A stretch of 64,000 bases of DNA, taken from an uncultured Pseudomonadota bacterium (lineage in GTDB: Bacteria > Myxococcota_A > UBA796 > SXON01). Under the pieces are notes generated by a model that did no database searches, was not told the origin of the DNA, and worked only from the letters and a program-made list of their open reading frames with translations. Below, piece after piece: positions 52,098 to 61,188 of this stretch. Both the position numbers and the translations under genes were made by a program. The stretch spans positions 1 to 64,000 of the forward strand of contig CAIQVJ010000136.1 of NCBI GenBank assembly GCA_903875225.1, read 5' to 3'. Each line of letters begins with the position of its first letter. Within the stretch, counting starts at the first letter, position 1.

Positions 52098-53410
52098 GGA
52101 TCCCGGTCCACATCGTCGGTGGGTTTCTCGGGGTCGGCAAGACCACCGCGCTCACCGCGCTCGTCGCGTCGCGCGCGGCGACCGAGCGGGCGGCCATCGT
52201 CGTCAACGATTTTGGCGAGGCGGGGATCGACGCCGCGCGGATGACCACGGAGGGCGGCACCACCGTGCAGAACATCGCCGGCGGCTGCATCTGCTGCACC
52301 GCTCCGGAGGGCCTCGTGCGCGTGTTGAGCGAACTGCTCGACGTGCAGAAGCCCGACCGCATCTACATCGAGCCCTCGGGCCTCGGTCGACCCCGCGACG
52401 TCGTCGACATGCTGGCCCGGGGTGGCGTCGCCTCCCGCGTCGACCTGCGCCCGGTCGTCGTGATCGTCGATCCCGAGCGCCTCGACCTCGCGGATCCGCT
52501 GATGCAGGAGCAGTGGGAGGGCGGCGACGTGCTGGTGGTCAACCGGATCGACCTTGCCAGCGCCGCTTCGCTCGAGGTCGTCCGCGCCAGCGTCCGCGCG
52601 AAATGGCCGCCGTTCCTGGCGTCCATCGAGACGACCCACGGCGTCCTCCCCGGGGCGCTCCCGGACTGGACGCGCGCAGACGGCCCCGGCGCCGGTGATC
52701 GCAGCCACGACCACGGCGACCACGATCACGCCCACGCGCACGCCCTGCCCGACTCGACCGACGCCTTCGTCGCCCGATCCGCGGTGCTCCCGCCCGAGCT
52801 CACGTTCTCCTGGGATGCGGTCCGCCGCGCCATCGATCTGCCGGAGGTCGTGCGGTTCAAGGGCATGTTCCGATCGGACGTCGGATGGGTGCGGGTGGAC
52901 CTCGCCGGGGGCCGGCTGGATGTGCGCGGGACGCCCTGGCGGCGGGACAGCCGGTATGATCTGATCCTCGCGGCCGGCCTCGAGGACGTGGCCGATCGGG
53001 TCGCGGGGTCGATCGCGGCGGCGAGCGTCATCGCACCCTCGGCGGAGTGCAGCGTGCAGTTGGTGGACCCGGAGGGGAACGCGACGGAGCTCGATCGGAC
53101 CTGCTTCGAGCGCCTCGGGGCCCTGGCCGTGGAGGAGCGCGTCCCCGGGCGCGTCGGCACCGCAGTCCTGCTCGGGTCGGTGCTCGATCTCCTGTCGGTG
53201 CCCGCGGACGCCCGCGTGGTGCTGTGCGCCTCTGACGGCATGATCGCCGAGCCCGTCGCCCGGGGGGAACTCGGCGATGCGCTGCTCGTCTACGCCCTCG
53301 ACGGGGGGCCGCTCCCGGAAAAACAGGGCGGCCCCTTCCGCGTGCTCGTGCCGGGCGGCGCCAGCCGCTGCGCGAACGTGAAGGGATTGAGCCGGATCCG
53401 GGTGGTATAG
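52094..53410 (+). CDS. COG0523 (CobW-family) G3E GTPase with molybdopterin-domain-like tail
   Basis: This 438-residue protein starts at GTG 52094. The GTPase part (1-about 340) has Walker A GFLGVGKTTAL, the metal site CICC, IEPSGLG, NRID and a His-rich loop (SHDHGDHDHAHAHA) consistent with metal delivery. The last 95 residues (AVLLGSVLDLLSVPADARVVL, ALDGGPLPEKQGGPFRVLVPG, NVKGLSRI) resemble the C-terminal half of the sulfite-oxidase-type molybdopterin domain, without the catalytic Cys half. COG0523 proteins usually end in a short C-terminal domain instead. It may deliver a metal to a Mo-enzyme. Confidence 0.88.
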   Translation: MRIPVHIVGGFLGVGKTTALTALVASRAATERAAIVVNDFGEAGIDAARMTTEGGTTVQNIAGGCICCTAPEGLVRVLSELLDVQKPDRIYIEPSGLGRPRDVVDMLARGGVASRVDLRPVVVIVDPERLDLADPLMQEQWEGGDVLVVNRIDLASAASLEVVRASVRAKWPPFLASIETTHGVLPGALPDWTRADGPGAGDRSHDHGDHDHAHAHALPDSTDAFVARSAVLPPELTFSWDAVRRAIDLPEVVRFKGMFRSDVGWVRVDLAGGRLDVRGTPWRRDSRYDLILAAGLEDVADRVAGSIAAASVIAPSAECSVQLVDPEGNATELDRTCFERLGALAVEERVPGRVGTAVLLGSVLDLLSVPADARVVLCASDGMIAEPVARGELGDALLVYALDGGPLPEKQGGPFRVLVPGGASRCANVKGLSRIRVV

Positions 53411-53423
53411 GCCCCCACCCGGC

Positions 53424-53972
53424 TCAGTAGAGCGGCGTGATGTCCATCCCCGCGATGGTCACGTCGGCTTCCTCGGTCGTCCCGTTGCTCAGCACTGCCA
53501 CGACGTGGGCCGTGACGGAGCCCTGAAACGTCATCTGGCTGTATGCGTCTGGCGTGCCCACCGAGTCGATGTGGTAGGTGCAGGCTCCCTGGATTGTCCC
53601 GCCGCTGTTCACTGCCCAGGCCATCACCTGGTTTCCGGCGTCCACCCAGGCGGAGTCCACTACCGCGAGCGCCGCGTCCCCGGCTTCGCAGGACCCGTCC
53701 ACGACCGAGAGGTCCATCACCTGGAAGATCGCGCCGCAGTCCTCACAGTCCGGGAGCATGTCCAACGTGATCGAGGCATTTGCGCCGCCACCCGTCGCCG
53801 CGCAGAGGTCGTACGCCCCTTCGTGGGGGCTGCCCGTGATCGAGGCGCCGCCGCAGGTGTCGGGGTCGCCACTCGTGTCGTCCATGAGGTTCTTGCCCAT
53901 GCCCGGCATGATGCAACCGGCGGTGAGCGCAAGGGTGGCCGCGAGGAACGCGTGGATCGGGAAGTTTGCCAT
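53424..53972 (-). CDS. Lipoprotein, function unknown
   Basis: This 182-residue protein starts at ATG 53972 with lipobox ALTAGC. The mature domain is beta-rich and contains Cys pairs (PDTCGGAS, DLCAATGGG, PDCEDCGAIF). GGAG upstream supports the start over a longer reading. Convergent with the COG0523 gene. It may be exported to the outer membrane. Confidence 0.8.
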   Translation of the reverse strand: MANFPIHAFLAATLALTAGCIMPGMGKNLMDDTSGDPDTCGGASITGSPHEGAYDLCAATGGGANASITLDMLPDCEDCGAIFQVMDLSVVDGSCEAGDAALAVVDSAWVDAGNQVMAWAVNSGGTIQGACTYHIDSVGTPDAYSQMTFQGSVTAHVVAVLSNGTTEEADVTIAGMDITPLY

Positions 53973-54066
53973 GAGTGGATGATCTCCGTGGGTTGGGGGT
54001 TGGGATCGACGGGTGGCCGGCGAGCGTGGTCCCATGCACGCGGGGGCCAGGAATATTGTCGGGCGC

Positions 54067-54858
54067 CTACTCGGTGTGACCCGGGTGCAGCTTGCCGAGT
54101 CGCCACCAGAGCTCGATCGTCGGGAACGGCAACCAGGTCGGTAGCGAGCCTACGAACCCCCGGCTGCTCTCGGGCATCCGTGCGAGGAACTGGTCCGTGA
54201 CCACGAAGTGCGCGACGTCCACCCCGAGTGAGTAGCGGAACCTGTGGGCGCCGTGCACCACATTCAGGGAGAACGTTGGGTTGCCGAATGAAAGGGAGGC
54301 AGGGGCCGAGGCCGAAGGCAACACGTTCCCGATGCCGCCGCACCGGAGCACGGTCTGCGGGCTCGCGACCCACTGTACGCCCCCCATCACGAGCAGGAAC
54401 GGCTGGGTGAGTGAGCTCTCTGCGATGTAGATGTCATTGTCGGGGTCGTTCACGGCCTTGACATAGGTGTGGGCCACGCCGAATTCACCGCCGAAGTCGA
54501 ACCGGACGTGTGGGAGGTCCACGGTGCCACCGGCCTGAAGACCGGCCTGCCACGTGTGGAAGTTCCAGCCACTGCGCGCCTCTGGTGCGAGTCCGAGGGC
54601 GAATTTGTCGATGCGGACCACCCCGACCTTCACCGAGGCGGCTGGGCCGGTGACCAGACCCAGGTTCGCAGTGACGCGCTCGGTGATTCCCCAGGAGGAC
54701 TTCGCGATCGGGTGCAGATCGAACGCGCCTTTCGGTAGATTGAAACCTGAGTGTTCGAACTCCCCCGGATCCACTGGGGTGGGGTCGCCGGCCATCGCGG
54801 TGTGGCACTGGAGGGCGAGGAAGGAGCAAACACAAGCGAGGAACAAGCGCGGCTGCAT
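54067..54858 (-). CDS. Outer-membrane-like protein of unknown function
   Basis: This 263-residue protein has a signal peptide (LFLACVCSFLALQCHTAMAG) and alternating strands (FALGLAPEARSGWNFHTWQAG, HVRFDFGGEFGVAHTYV, FRYSLGVDVAHFVV) suggestive of a small beta-barrel. No known family is recognised. The ATG at 54858 gives a clean signal; an earlier start is not needed. The upstream 266 bp hold a possible promoter/terminator pair on the other strand. Confidence 0.75.
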   Translation of the reverse strand: MQPRLFLACVCSFLALQCHTAMAGDPTPVDPGEFEHSGFNLPKGAFDLHPIAKSSWGITERVTANLGLVTGPAASVKVGVVRIDKFALGLAPEARSGWNFHTWQAGLQAGGTVDLPHVRFDFGGEFGVAHTYVKAVNDPDNDIYIAESSLTQPFLLVMGGVQWVASPQTVLRCGGIGNVLPSASAPASLSFGNPTFSLNVVHGAHRFRYSLGVDVAHFVVTDQFLARMPESSRGFVGSLPTWLPFPTIELWWRLGKLHPGHTE

Positions 54859-54901
54859 GCGCGCTGCTAACCAATGCAGGCCCTCCGGCAAATCAGTGTG
54901 G

Positions 54902-54989
54902 TTGACAACTGTCGGCTTTAATAGAGAAATATCCTACGTCTCACGCTGCGGCATACGTCCATCTGCGGAGGCGGGGAAGCCTCTTTTTT
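54902..54989 (+). other. Possible small transcript with TTGACA and intrinsic terminator
   Basis: In the 266-bp gap between two minus-strand genes, a consensus TTGACA (54902-54907) on the plus strand is followed by an AT-rich stretch but only a poor -10. A GAGGC/GCCTC hairpin (54968-54983) followed by six T (54984-54989) resembles a rho-independent terminator. No protein-coding frame is present. The rest of 54990-55124 shows nothing I can name. Confidence 0.35.
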
Positions 54990-55124
54990 CTCGCCGCGAT
55001 CCTGCGAACTTGGAATTCGGAAAACAAGGTGGTTTCGGATACCCGGTGCCACAATCGGGTGGCGGCCCCACCCATGTCTGCCCGGGGTCGCACGCAGGCC
55101 ACGACCGGATGCGGCGCAGCCTGC

Positions 55125-55574
55125 TCAGCTACCGGCTTCGATCCCCACCAGCTCGACGTCGAACACGAGGATGGCGTTGGGTGGGATCACCCCGCCGGCC
55201 CCGCTGGCTCCGTACCCCAGGCTGGAGGGGATCCTGAGCTGGCGCTGCTCGCCCACATGCATGCCCAGCACCGCCTCGTCCCACCCCTTGATCACCTGGC
55301 TCATCCCGACCTGGAAGCTGATCGGCTCCCCCCTGTCGATGCTGGAGTCGAACTGTGTGCCGTCGGTGAGCCACCCGGTGTAGTGCACCTTCACCGTGTC
55401 GCCCACCTTCGGCATGGGGCCCGTGGCGGGCTTGATCACGTAGTACACCAGACCGTCCGGCAACGTGACCGGTTGGAGCGCATGCACGTCCGTCGGCACG
55501 TGAACGGCCCCGGTGCTGTGCGGGCAGCCGACGAGGAGGGACAGGGAGAGGAAGAGGGCAGGAAACCGTGACAT
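55125..55574 (-). CDS. FKBP-type peptidyl-prolyl isomerase lipoprotein
   Basis: This 149-residue protein has lipobox LLVGC (ATG 55574) and an FKBP domain (about 50-145) with [57 protein letters not shown] and [15 protein letters not shown]. The key Tyr, Asp, Phe and Trp of the isomerase pocket are kept. It aids protein folding in the periplasm or on the outer membrane. Divergent from pgi. Confidence 0.94.
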   Translation of the reverse strand: MSRFPALFLSLSLLVGCPHSTGAVHVPTDVHALQPVTLPDGLVYYVIKPATGPMPKVGDTVKVHYTGWLTDGTQFDSSIDRGEPISFQVGMSQVIKGWDEAVLGMHVGEQRQLRIPSSLGYGASGAGGVIPPNAILVFDVELVGIEAGS

Positions 55575-55618
55575 GCGAAGCCGTATCCATCGGCCCCGGC
55601 CCGGGCTACCTTGCATCG

Positions 55619-57175
55619 ATGCCTACCGTCACAACGTCTCCCGCCCAGCCCGTGCTCTGGCGATCACCCACCCTCGGCATCGTGCTGGATCTCACCGCTG
55701 CGGGCCCGTCCCACGCCAGCGCGCCCGATTTTGGAGCGGCGCACCGCCGGATGCTCGAGATCGAGGCTGGCGCCATTGCGAACCCCGACGAGGGGCGTCA
55801 GGTGGGGCACTACTGGCTTCGAGCGCCCGACCTCGCCCCCGGCCCCCTCCAGCACGACATCCGGGCGGTGCTCGCCGAGTGTCACGCTGTGGCGGTTCGC
55901 GCGCACAAGGAGAGGGTCGATGCCGACGATCTCGACAGCGACCTGCGATTCCGCAGCCTCCTGGTGATGGGCATCGGCGGTTCGGCGCTCGGCCCGCAGT
56001 TCATCGCCGACGCCCTCGGGGAGCCCGACGATCGGCTCGCCGTGCATTTTCTCGACAACACCGACCCCGAGGGCATCGCGCGGGTGATCGGCCCGCTGGA
56101 CCTCGAGAGCACGCTCGTGGTCTGCATCTCGAAGAGCGGCGGCACCGCCGAGACCCGCAACGCGATGATCGAGACCATCGCGGCGTACGCCCGGGCAGAG
56201 GTCGATTTTCCTTCGCGGGCCATCGCGGTGAGCGGCGAGGGCAGCAAGCTCTGGCAGTTCGCCGAGGGCTGGCGCGCACGTCTCCCGATGTGGGACTGGG
56301 TGGGCGGTCGCACCAGCGTGTGCAGCGCCGTGGGCTTGCTGCCCATGCTGCTCCAGGGCATCGACGCGGACGCATTCCTGGAGGGTGCGCGGGAGATGGA
56401 CGTGCACACCCGGGACGCCGATCTGGCGCAGAACCCCGCGGGCCAGCTGGCGCTCGCGTGGTTCGCGCTCACCGAGGGCCGCGCCCGGCGCGCGATGGTG
56501 GTCCTGCCGTACCGGGACCGGCTCGTGCTGTTCTCCCGGTACCTGCAACAGCTGGTGATGGAGTCGCTGGGAAAGGAGCTGGACCTCGCCGGAAACGTCG
56601 TCCACCAGGGCATCGCGGTGTACGGGAACAAGGGCTCGACGGACCAGCATGCCTACGTCCAGCAGCTCCGGGACGGCCCGGACGATCACTTCGTCACCTT
56701 CATCGCGGTGGAGGACGACGGGTACTCCGGCCAGGAGGAGGTGGACCCCGACGTGTATGCGGGTGACTACCTGCAGGGCTTCTGGATGGGCACGCGTCGG
56801 GCGCTCTCCGAGGCGGGGCACCGGTCCATCACGCTCACGCTCCCCACGGTGGACGCCTTGCGGATCGGCGCGCTCGTGGCGCTCTACGAGCGCGCGGTGG
56901 GGTACTACGCGGAGTTCGTCGGGGTCAACGCCTACCATCAGCCGGGTGTGGAGGCCGGGAAGAAGGCGGCGGCCCAGATCCTGGAGCTGTCCAGGGCCGT
57001 GGTCGGGGCGCTCACGGACGAGGGGCAGACCGCGAGCGCGTTGGCGGGCACGCTCGGCGCCGACGCGGGCGAGCTGTGGCACATCCTCACCCGCCTCGCC
57101 ACCAACGAGCGCGGCGTGGTCTCGGTGCCAGGGCCCTCGCCTGACAGCGACGTGTTCCTCCGGGCGCCCGCTTGA
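55619..57175 (+). CDS. pgi: Glucose-6-phosphate isomerase
   Basis: Pgi interconverts glucose-6-P and fructose-6-P in the cytoplasm. This 518-residue protein has [63 protein letters not shown], the signature [16 protein letters not shown] with its His, and [15 protein letters not shown] with the catalytic Lys. ATG 55619 is preferred over 55568 because the extra 17 residues lack conservation. It overlaps the next gene as TTGA. Confidence 0.96.
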   Translation: MPTVTTSPAQPVLWRSPTLGIVLDLTAAGPSHASAPDFGAAHRRMLEIEAGAIANPDEGRQVGHYWLRAPDLAPGPLQHDIRAVLAECHAVAVRAHKERVDADDLDSDLRFRSLLVMGIGGSALGPQFIADALGEPDDRLAVHFLDNTDPEGIARVIGPLDLESTLVVCISKSGGTAETRNAMIETIAAYARAEVDFPSRAIAVSGEGSKLWQFAEGWRARLPMWDWVGGRTSVCSAVGLLPMLLQGIDADAFLEGAREMDVHTRDADLAQNPAGQLALAWFALTEGRARRAMVVLPYRDRLVLFSRYLQQLVMESLGKELDLAGNVVHQGIAVYGNKGSTDQHAYVQQLRDGPDDHFVTFIAVEDDGYSGQEEVDPDVYAGDYLQGFWMGTRRALSEAGHRSITLTLPTVDALRIGALVALYERAVGYYAEFVGVNAYHQPGVEAGKKAAAQILELSRAVVGALTDEGQTASALAGTLGADAGELWHILTRLATNERGVVSVPGPSPDSDVFLRAPA

Positions 57176-58542
57176 GGCTTCCTGCGATCGTCGGCCTCGT
57201 GTGCCTCGCGGGGTGTCGCAAGTCGCCTGACCTGTTGCCAGCGTGCCCGGCTCCGGTCACGGAGGGCTTCGACCCGATCTGGGAGCCGGAGCTGCGGTTC
57301 GATGCGTCGACCGCGGTCTGGACCCCCGCGGGCACCGGCGGCCCCGTGGCGACCGCGTCGGACGGCGGCGAGACCTGGACCGGGCAGGGGCTCACCACCA
57401 CGCCGCTCTACCTGAACCGCGGGTACACATACCGGCTCACCGGCACGCTCACCGCGAACGTGGACACGACCGTGGCGCTCCTGCAGACGACCGAGGCGCA
57501 GAGCACCTCCACCCAGGCCAGTTGGGTCGTCGCCGCCGGGGAGTCGCTCGACATCGACGAGACCTTCGAGGATGAGCACACGGGCGCCTTCACCGTGAGC
57601 GCCAACCTCGACGCCGAGGGCACCGCCAGCTTGAGCCTGCAGGTGTCCGGCGACCAGTGGGCCGACGAGCCCGAGGCGGTGGCTGTCGGACCGGTGCTCC
57701 TGGGGTTCCTGATGCACATCGAGGACTCGGGCACCCTGATCGCAGACGAGGTCAACTGGACCCGGCGCGCGGCCATCGTCGAGGCGCTGTCGAAGACGCT
57801 GCAGGCTCATGGCGCGGCGCTCACGTTGCAGCCAGGGGAGAGCTTCGTGGCAGGCGCGGCGGCCTTCGACCCGGACTGGTTCGCTGCGCGCGAGGCGGAG
57901 GGCATGACGTGGTCGGTTCACGTGCACAACGAGGACGACGGCGTGGAGGAGTTGGAGCGCTCCGTGCGGAATGGCGTGCAGAACTTCAAGTCCGTCGGCA
58001 TCGACGTGAACGACCTCAACGGCGGGTTCCAGCTCGGCGTGTGGTCGGATCTCGCGCATGCGGGGCTGCTCAGCTTGACCGGCTACAAGAACCCGGCCAC
58101 CCAGCTCGACCTCGCCCGCCCCCACGTCCAGCCGTGGCGCCCGGCCGATGGGGCGACCTCGGCCGACGAGGAAGCGTTCGGCGTGCACGATCCCGAGGGG
58201 CCGCTGGTGTTCCTGCCAGGGAGCGGCGTGCGAGAGGAGGACAACGCCCGGTTCGCCGAGTTCGTCAAGCGCCACCTGGCCCAGGTGCGGGACCATACGC
58301 GCGCCGACGAGGTGAACACCTGGTACTTCATCGAGCACGTCGACGGGTTCGGGCCCGACCCGCTCACCGACGCGTTCGACGACTACCTCACGGATGGCCT
58401 GGACGCCGACATGGCCGTGATCGATGCCGGCCTCACCGCGGTCGTGGACCCCCTCGTGGCCGCGGGTGAGGTGCAGTACAGCGATCCGGACCGCATGCGC
58501 AGCGCCTTCCGGGACTGGGAGCGGGGCTGCACGCTGGAATGA
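57172..58542 (+). CDS. Lipoprotein with N-terminal beta domain, deacetylase-like C-terminal half
   Basis: This 456-residue protein begins at TTG 57172 overlapping the pgi stop and has lipobox LAGC. Residues 30-170 are beta-rich with a jelly-roll-like pattern (YTYRLTGTLTANVDTT, GTASLSLQVSGDQW). Residues 175-450 have strands and helices (LGFLMHIEDSG, MTWSVHVHNEDDGVEELERS, TWYFIEHVDGFG) reminiscent of TIM-barrel or polysaccharide-deacetylase enzymes, with Asp/His groups that could form a metal site, but no diagnostic motif is present. Function uncertain. Confidence 0.75.
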   Translation: MRLPAIVGLVCLAGCRKSPDLLPACPAPVTEGFDPIWEPELRFDASTAVWTPAGTGGPVATASDGGETWTGQGLTTTPLYLNRGYTYRLTGTLTANVDTTVALLQTTEAQSTSTQASWVVAAGESLDIDETFEDEHTGAFTVSANLDAEGTASLSLQVSGDQWADEPEAVAVGPVLLGFLMHIEDSGTLIADEVNWTRRAAIVEALSKTLQAHGAALTLQPGESFVAGAAAFDPDWFAAREAEGMTWSVHVHNEDDGVEELERSVRNGVQNFKSVGIDVNDLNGGFQLGVWSDLAHAGLLSLTGYKNPATQLDLARPHVQPWRPADGATSADEEAFGVHDPEGPLVFLPGSGVREEDNARFAEFVKRHLAQVRDHTRADEVNTWYFIEHVDGFGPDPLTDAFDDYLTDGLDADMAVIDAGLTAVVDPLVAAGEVQYSDPDRMRSAFRDWERGCTLE

Positions 58543-58719
58543 TCGAGCCCCTCGCGCGAGCTTCAGGGGGTTGATCGGCTGGCCTGCGGGATCTTCACGC
58601 GTGCGGGGCTACAGACCCCTTGAATTGTCTGCGATCGGTGGGCACCCACGGTGGAATCCGGCTTGAAAGCCCCCGGTCATTGGGGTAAACGCCGGCCGTC
58701 CCCTCCCCCGGAGTACATC

Positions 58720-60885
58720 GTGTCCAACCGTGCCCGCATCGACGCCGTCCAGAAGGCCGCCTCCCGCTCCATCCGCACCTTTCCCCGCCCGATGGACGCG
58801 CAGGGCCGGCCCGTACGCGTGTCGGTCATGTTCGGTTCGCGCACGTTCAACGCCGAGCGCATGCGCGAGCGGCTCTCGCCCGACGTGTACGCACGCTGGG
58901 CCGAGACCATGGAGCACGGCCGCAAGCTCGATCGCCCCGTCGCAGACGCCATCGCGCACGCCGTGAAGGAATGGGCGCTCGAGGAGGGCGTCTCGCACTT
59001 CTGCCACTGGTTCCACCCGATGACCGGGTCCACGGCCGAGAAGCACGACGCGTTCCTGTGGTTCGATCGGGATGGTCGCCCCATCGAGAAGTTCACCGGG
59101 TCGATGCTCCTGCAGAGCGAGCCCGACGCATCCAGCTTCCCCAGCGGCGGCATGCGCTCCACGTTCGAGGCCCGCGGGTACACCGCCTGGGACCCGACCT
59201 CGCCGATGTTCATCATGGACAGCCCGAACGGGCGCACGTTGTGCATCCCCTCGGCGTTCCTCGGCTACCACGGTCAGGCGCTCGACGAGAAGGCCCCGCT
59301 GCTCCGGTCGATGGACGCCCTCTCCGCCTCGGCAACGCGGCTGCTGGCGGCGCTCGGCGAGCCTGCGCACCACCGCATCACCGTGACCGTCGGGCCCGAG
59401 CAGGAGTACTTCCTGATCGATCGGGCCTACGCGGGGCTGCGTGCAGATCTCGTGATCGCCGGTCGCTCGCTCCAGGGCGCCCGCGCGCCGAAGGGCCAGA
59501 TGCTCGAGGATCACTACTTCGGCTCGATCCCGGTCCGCGTGCAGGCGTTCATGGAGGAGGTGGAGCTCGAGCTCTACCAGCTCGGGGTGAGCGCCAAGAC
59601 GCGCCACAACGAGGTGGCGCCCTGCCAGTTCGAGCTCGCGCCGATCTTCTGCGAGGCGAACCTCGCGGCGGACCACAACCAGCTGGTCATGCAGACGCTG
59701 CGCCGCGTTGCGCTCCGCCACGACTTCCTGCTGCTGCTGCACGAAAAGCCCTTCGCGTTCGTGAACGGCTCGGGCAAGCACATCAACTGGTCGATGTCGG
59801 ACACCCGGGGTGACAACCTGCTCGACCCCGGCAAGGACCCGCAGCAGAACCTGCGCTTCCTCACTTTCCTCGCAGCCACGTTGCTCGGCGTGTACCGTCA
59901 CGCGGCGATCCTTCGCGCGAGCATCGCCTCCCACGGCAACGACTTCCGGCTCGGGGCCAACGAGGCGCCTCCCGCCATCATCTCGGTGTTCCTCGGCGAC
60001 TTCCTCACCCGCATCTGCGACGGCATCGCGGCTGGCGACGTGAGCACGCTCGACCCCGGCAAGGCCATGATCGAGCTCGGGATCAGCCGGCTTCCCTCGA
60101 TCGCGAAGGACAACACGGACCGCAACCGCACCTCGCCCTTCGCCTTCACCGGCAACAAGTTCGAGTTCCGCGCCGTCGGCTCCTCCGCTTCGATCAGCTT
60201 CCCCACGACATGCCTGAACGCCGCAGTGGCCGACGCCATCGATCAGATCGGCGCGTGGATCTCCGCCGCAGGAGGCGGCCCCGCAGCCGTACTCGCCGCC
60301 GTGCGTCGCGCGCTGCAGGAGTCTGCGCCCGTGCGGTTCGACGGCAACGGCTACGGCGCGGAGTGGGTCATCGAGGCAGAGCGCCGGGGCCTCCCCCACG
60401 CGCGCAACACCCCGGCCGCACTCGCCGCGCTTGCCACCGCGAACGCCGCCGCCCTGTTCGAGCGGCACGGCATCCTCTCCCACGAGGAGTTGCACAGCCG
60501 CTTCGAGGTGCGCGTGGAGCAGTACAACAAGAAGGTGGAGATCGAGGCCGACGTGCTCCGCGAGATGGTGGACACGCTCGTGCTGCCCGTCGGGCTCGCC
60601 GAGCTTGCCGAGGCCCAGGCGCAGGTGGACCTCGGCCCCGCAGCGGTCCGCCGGTTCCGGGAGCTCCAGGCCCGCATCGAGGCCCTGGACACCGCCCGGC
60701 AGGCCCTGGACGCCGCAGCGGGGAAGGTGGGCGAGGGCAACGAGGCCGAACGGGCCGCCAGCTACTGCGCCAACGTCGTGCCCGCGCTCCTCACGCTGCG
60801 GGAGACGTGTGATGGCATCGAGGCGATGGTCACCGACAGCCGGTGGCCCCTTCCGCGGTACCGTGAGATGCTGTTCCTGAGCTGA
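58720..60885 (+). CDS. glnN: Glutamine synthetase type III
   Basis: GlnN-type synthetase makes glutamine from glutamate, ammonia and ATP. This 721-residue protein has the long type III N-terminus (ending RVSVMFGSRTF, HWFHPMTGSTAEKHDAF), the catalytic core TVGPEQEYFLID, TRHNEVAPCQFELAPIF, NGSGKHINWSM and the DNTDRNRTSPFAFTGNKFEFR region, and a C-terminal extension of about 130 residues. The start is GTG 58720 with GGAG 7 nt before it. No regulatory GlnB is adjacent; 177 bp upstream show no obvious NtrC site. Confidence 0.96.
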   Translation: MSNRARIDAVQKAASRSIRTFPRPMDAQGRPVRVSVMFGSRTFNAERMRERLSPDVYARWAETMEHGRKLDRPVADAIAHAVKEWALEEGVSHFCHWFHPMTGSTAEKHDAFLWFDRDGRPIEKFTGSMLLQSEPDASSFPSGGMRSTFEARGYTAWDPTSPMFIMDSPNGRTLCIPSAFLGYHGQALDEKAPLLRSMDALSASATRLLAALGEPAHHRITVTVGPEQEYFLIDRAYAGLRADLVIAGRSLQGARAPKGQMLEDHYFGSIPVRVQAFMEEVELELYQLGVSAKTRHNEVAPCQFELAPIFCEANLAADHNQLVMQTLRRVALRHDFLLLLHEKPFAFVNGSGKHINWSMSDTRGDNLLDPGKDPQQNLRFLTFLAATLLGVYRHAAILRASIASHGNDFRLGANEAPPAIISVFLGDFLTRICDGIAAGDVSTLDPGKAMIELGISRLPSIAKDNTDRNRTSPFAFTGNKFEFRAVGSSASISFPTTCLNAAVADAIDQIGAWISAAGGGPAAVLAAVRRALQESAPVRFDGNGYGAEWVIEAERRGLPHARNTPAALAALATANAAALFERHGILSHEELHSRFEVRVEQYNKKVEIEADVLREMVDTLVLPVGLAELAEAQAQVDLGPAAVRRFRELQARIEALDTARQALDAAAGKVGEGNEAERAASYCANVVPALLTLRETCDGIEAMVTDSRWPLPRYREMLFLS

Positions 60886-61133
60886 GCGGGCCCATCCGAG
60901 GAGCTTGACAGCGGGGCACCTGCGGCCCCCTGTGCCGCGCGGGCTTGCCATGCCGCCCGGGATTGGGCGATCGCCGTCGGTCTGGGGCAGCGCTCCGAGC
61001 CCGGCTCGATTTCGTGTGAGACTGCACGCGTACCGGTGGAGATGACACGGACGTGCTGACCGCCACTGCGTCGGCGCAGGGTGAGGCGATGTGCCCCCGC
61101 ACGTGGGTTGGGTCTGGCTGGGGCGCCCGACCC

Positions 61134-61149
61134 TGGCACGGGGTTTGCT
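61134..61149 (+). promoter_or_regulatory. Sigma54 promoter
   Basis: TGGCACG (61134-61140), 4 nt, TTGC (61145-61148), T: the -24/-12 consensus is complete with GG at 61135-61136 and GC at 61147-61148. It lies about 40 bp upstream of the MopE/L-domain lipoprotein ATG at 61189 and within an otherwise gene-free 303-bp gap (60886-61188). Confidence 0.85.
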
Positions 61150-61188
61150 CCAATCCCTGCAGGTAGATTCAACCCGATGGAGTACGAG

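Noticed and set aside
60905-60910. TTGACA after glnN as a promoter
   Set aside because: No -10 element at 16-19 nt; the sigma54 element at 61134 explains the downstream gene.
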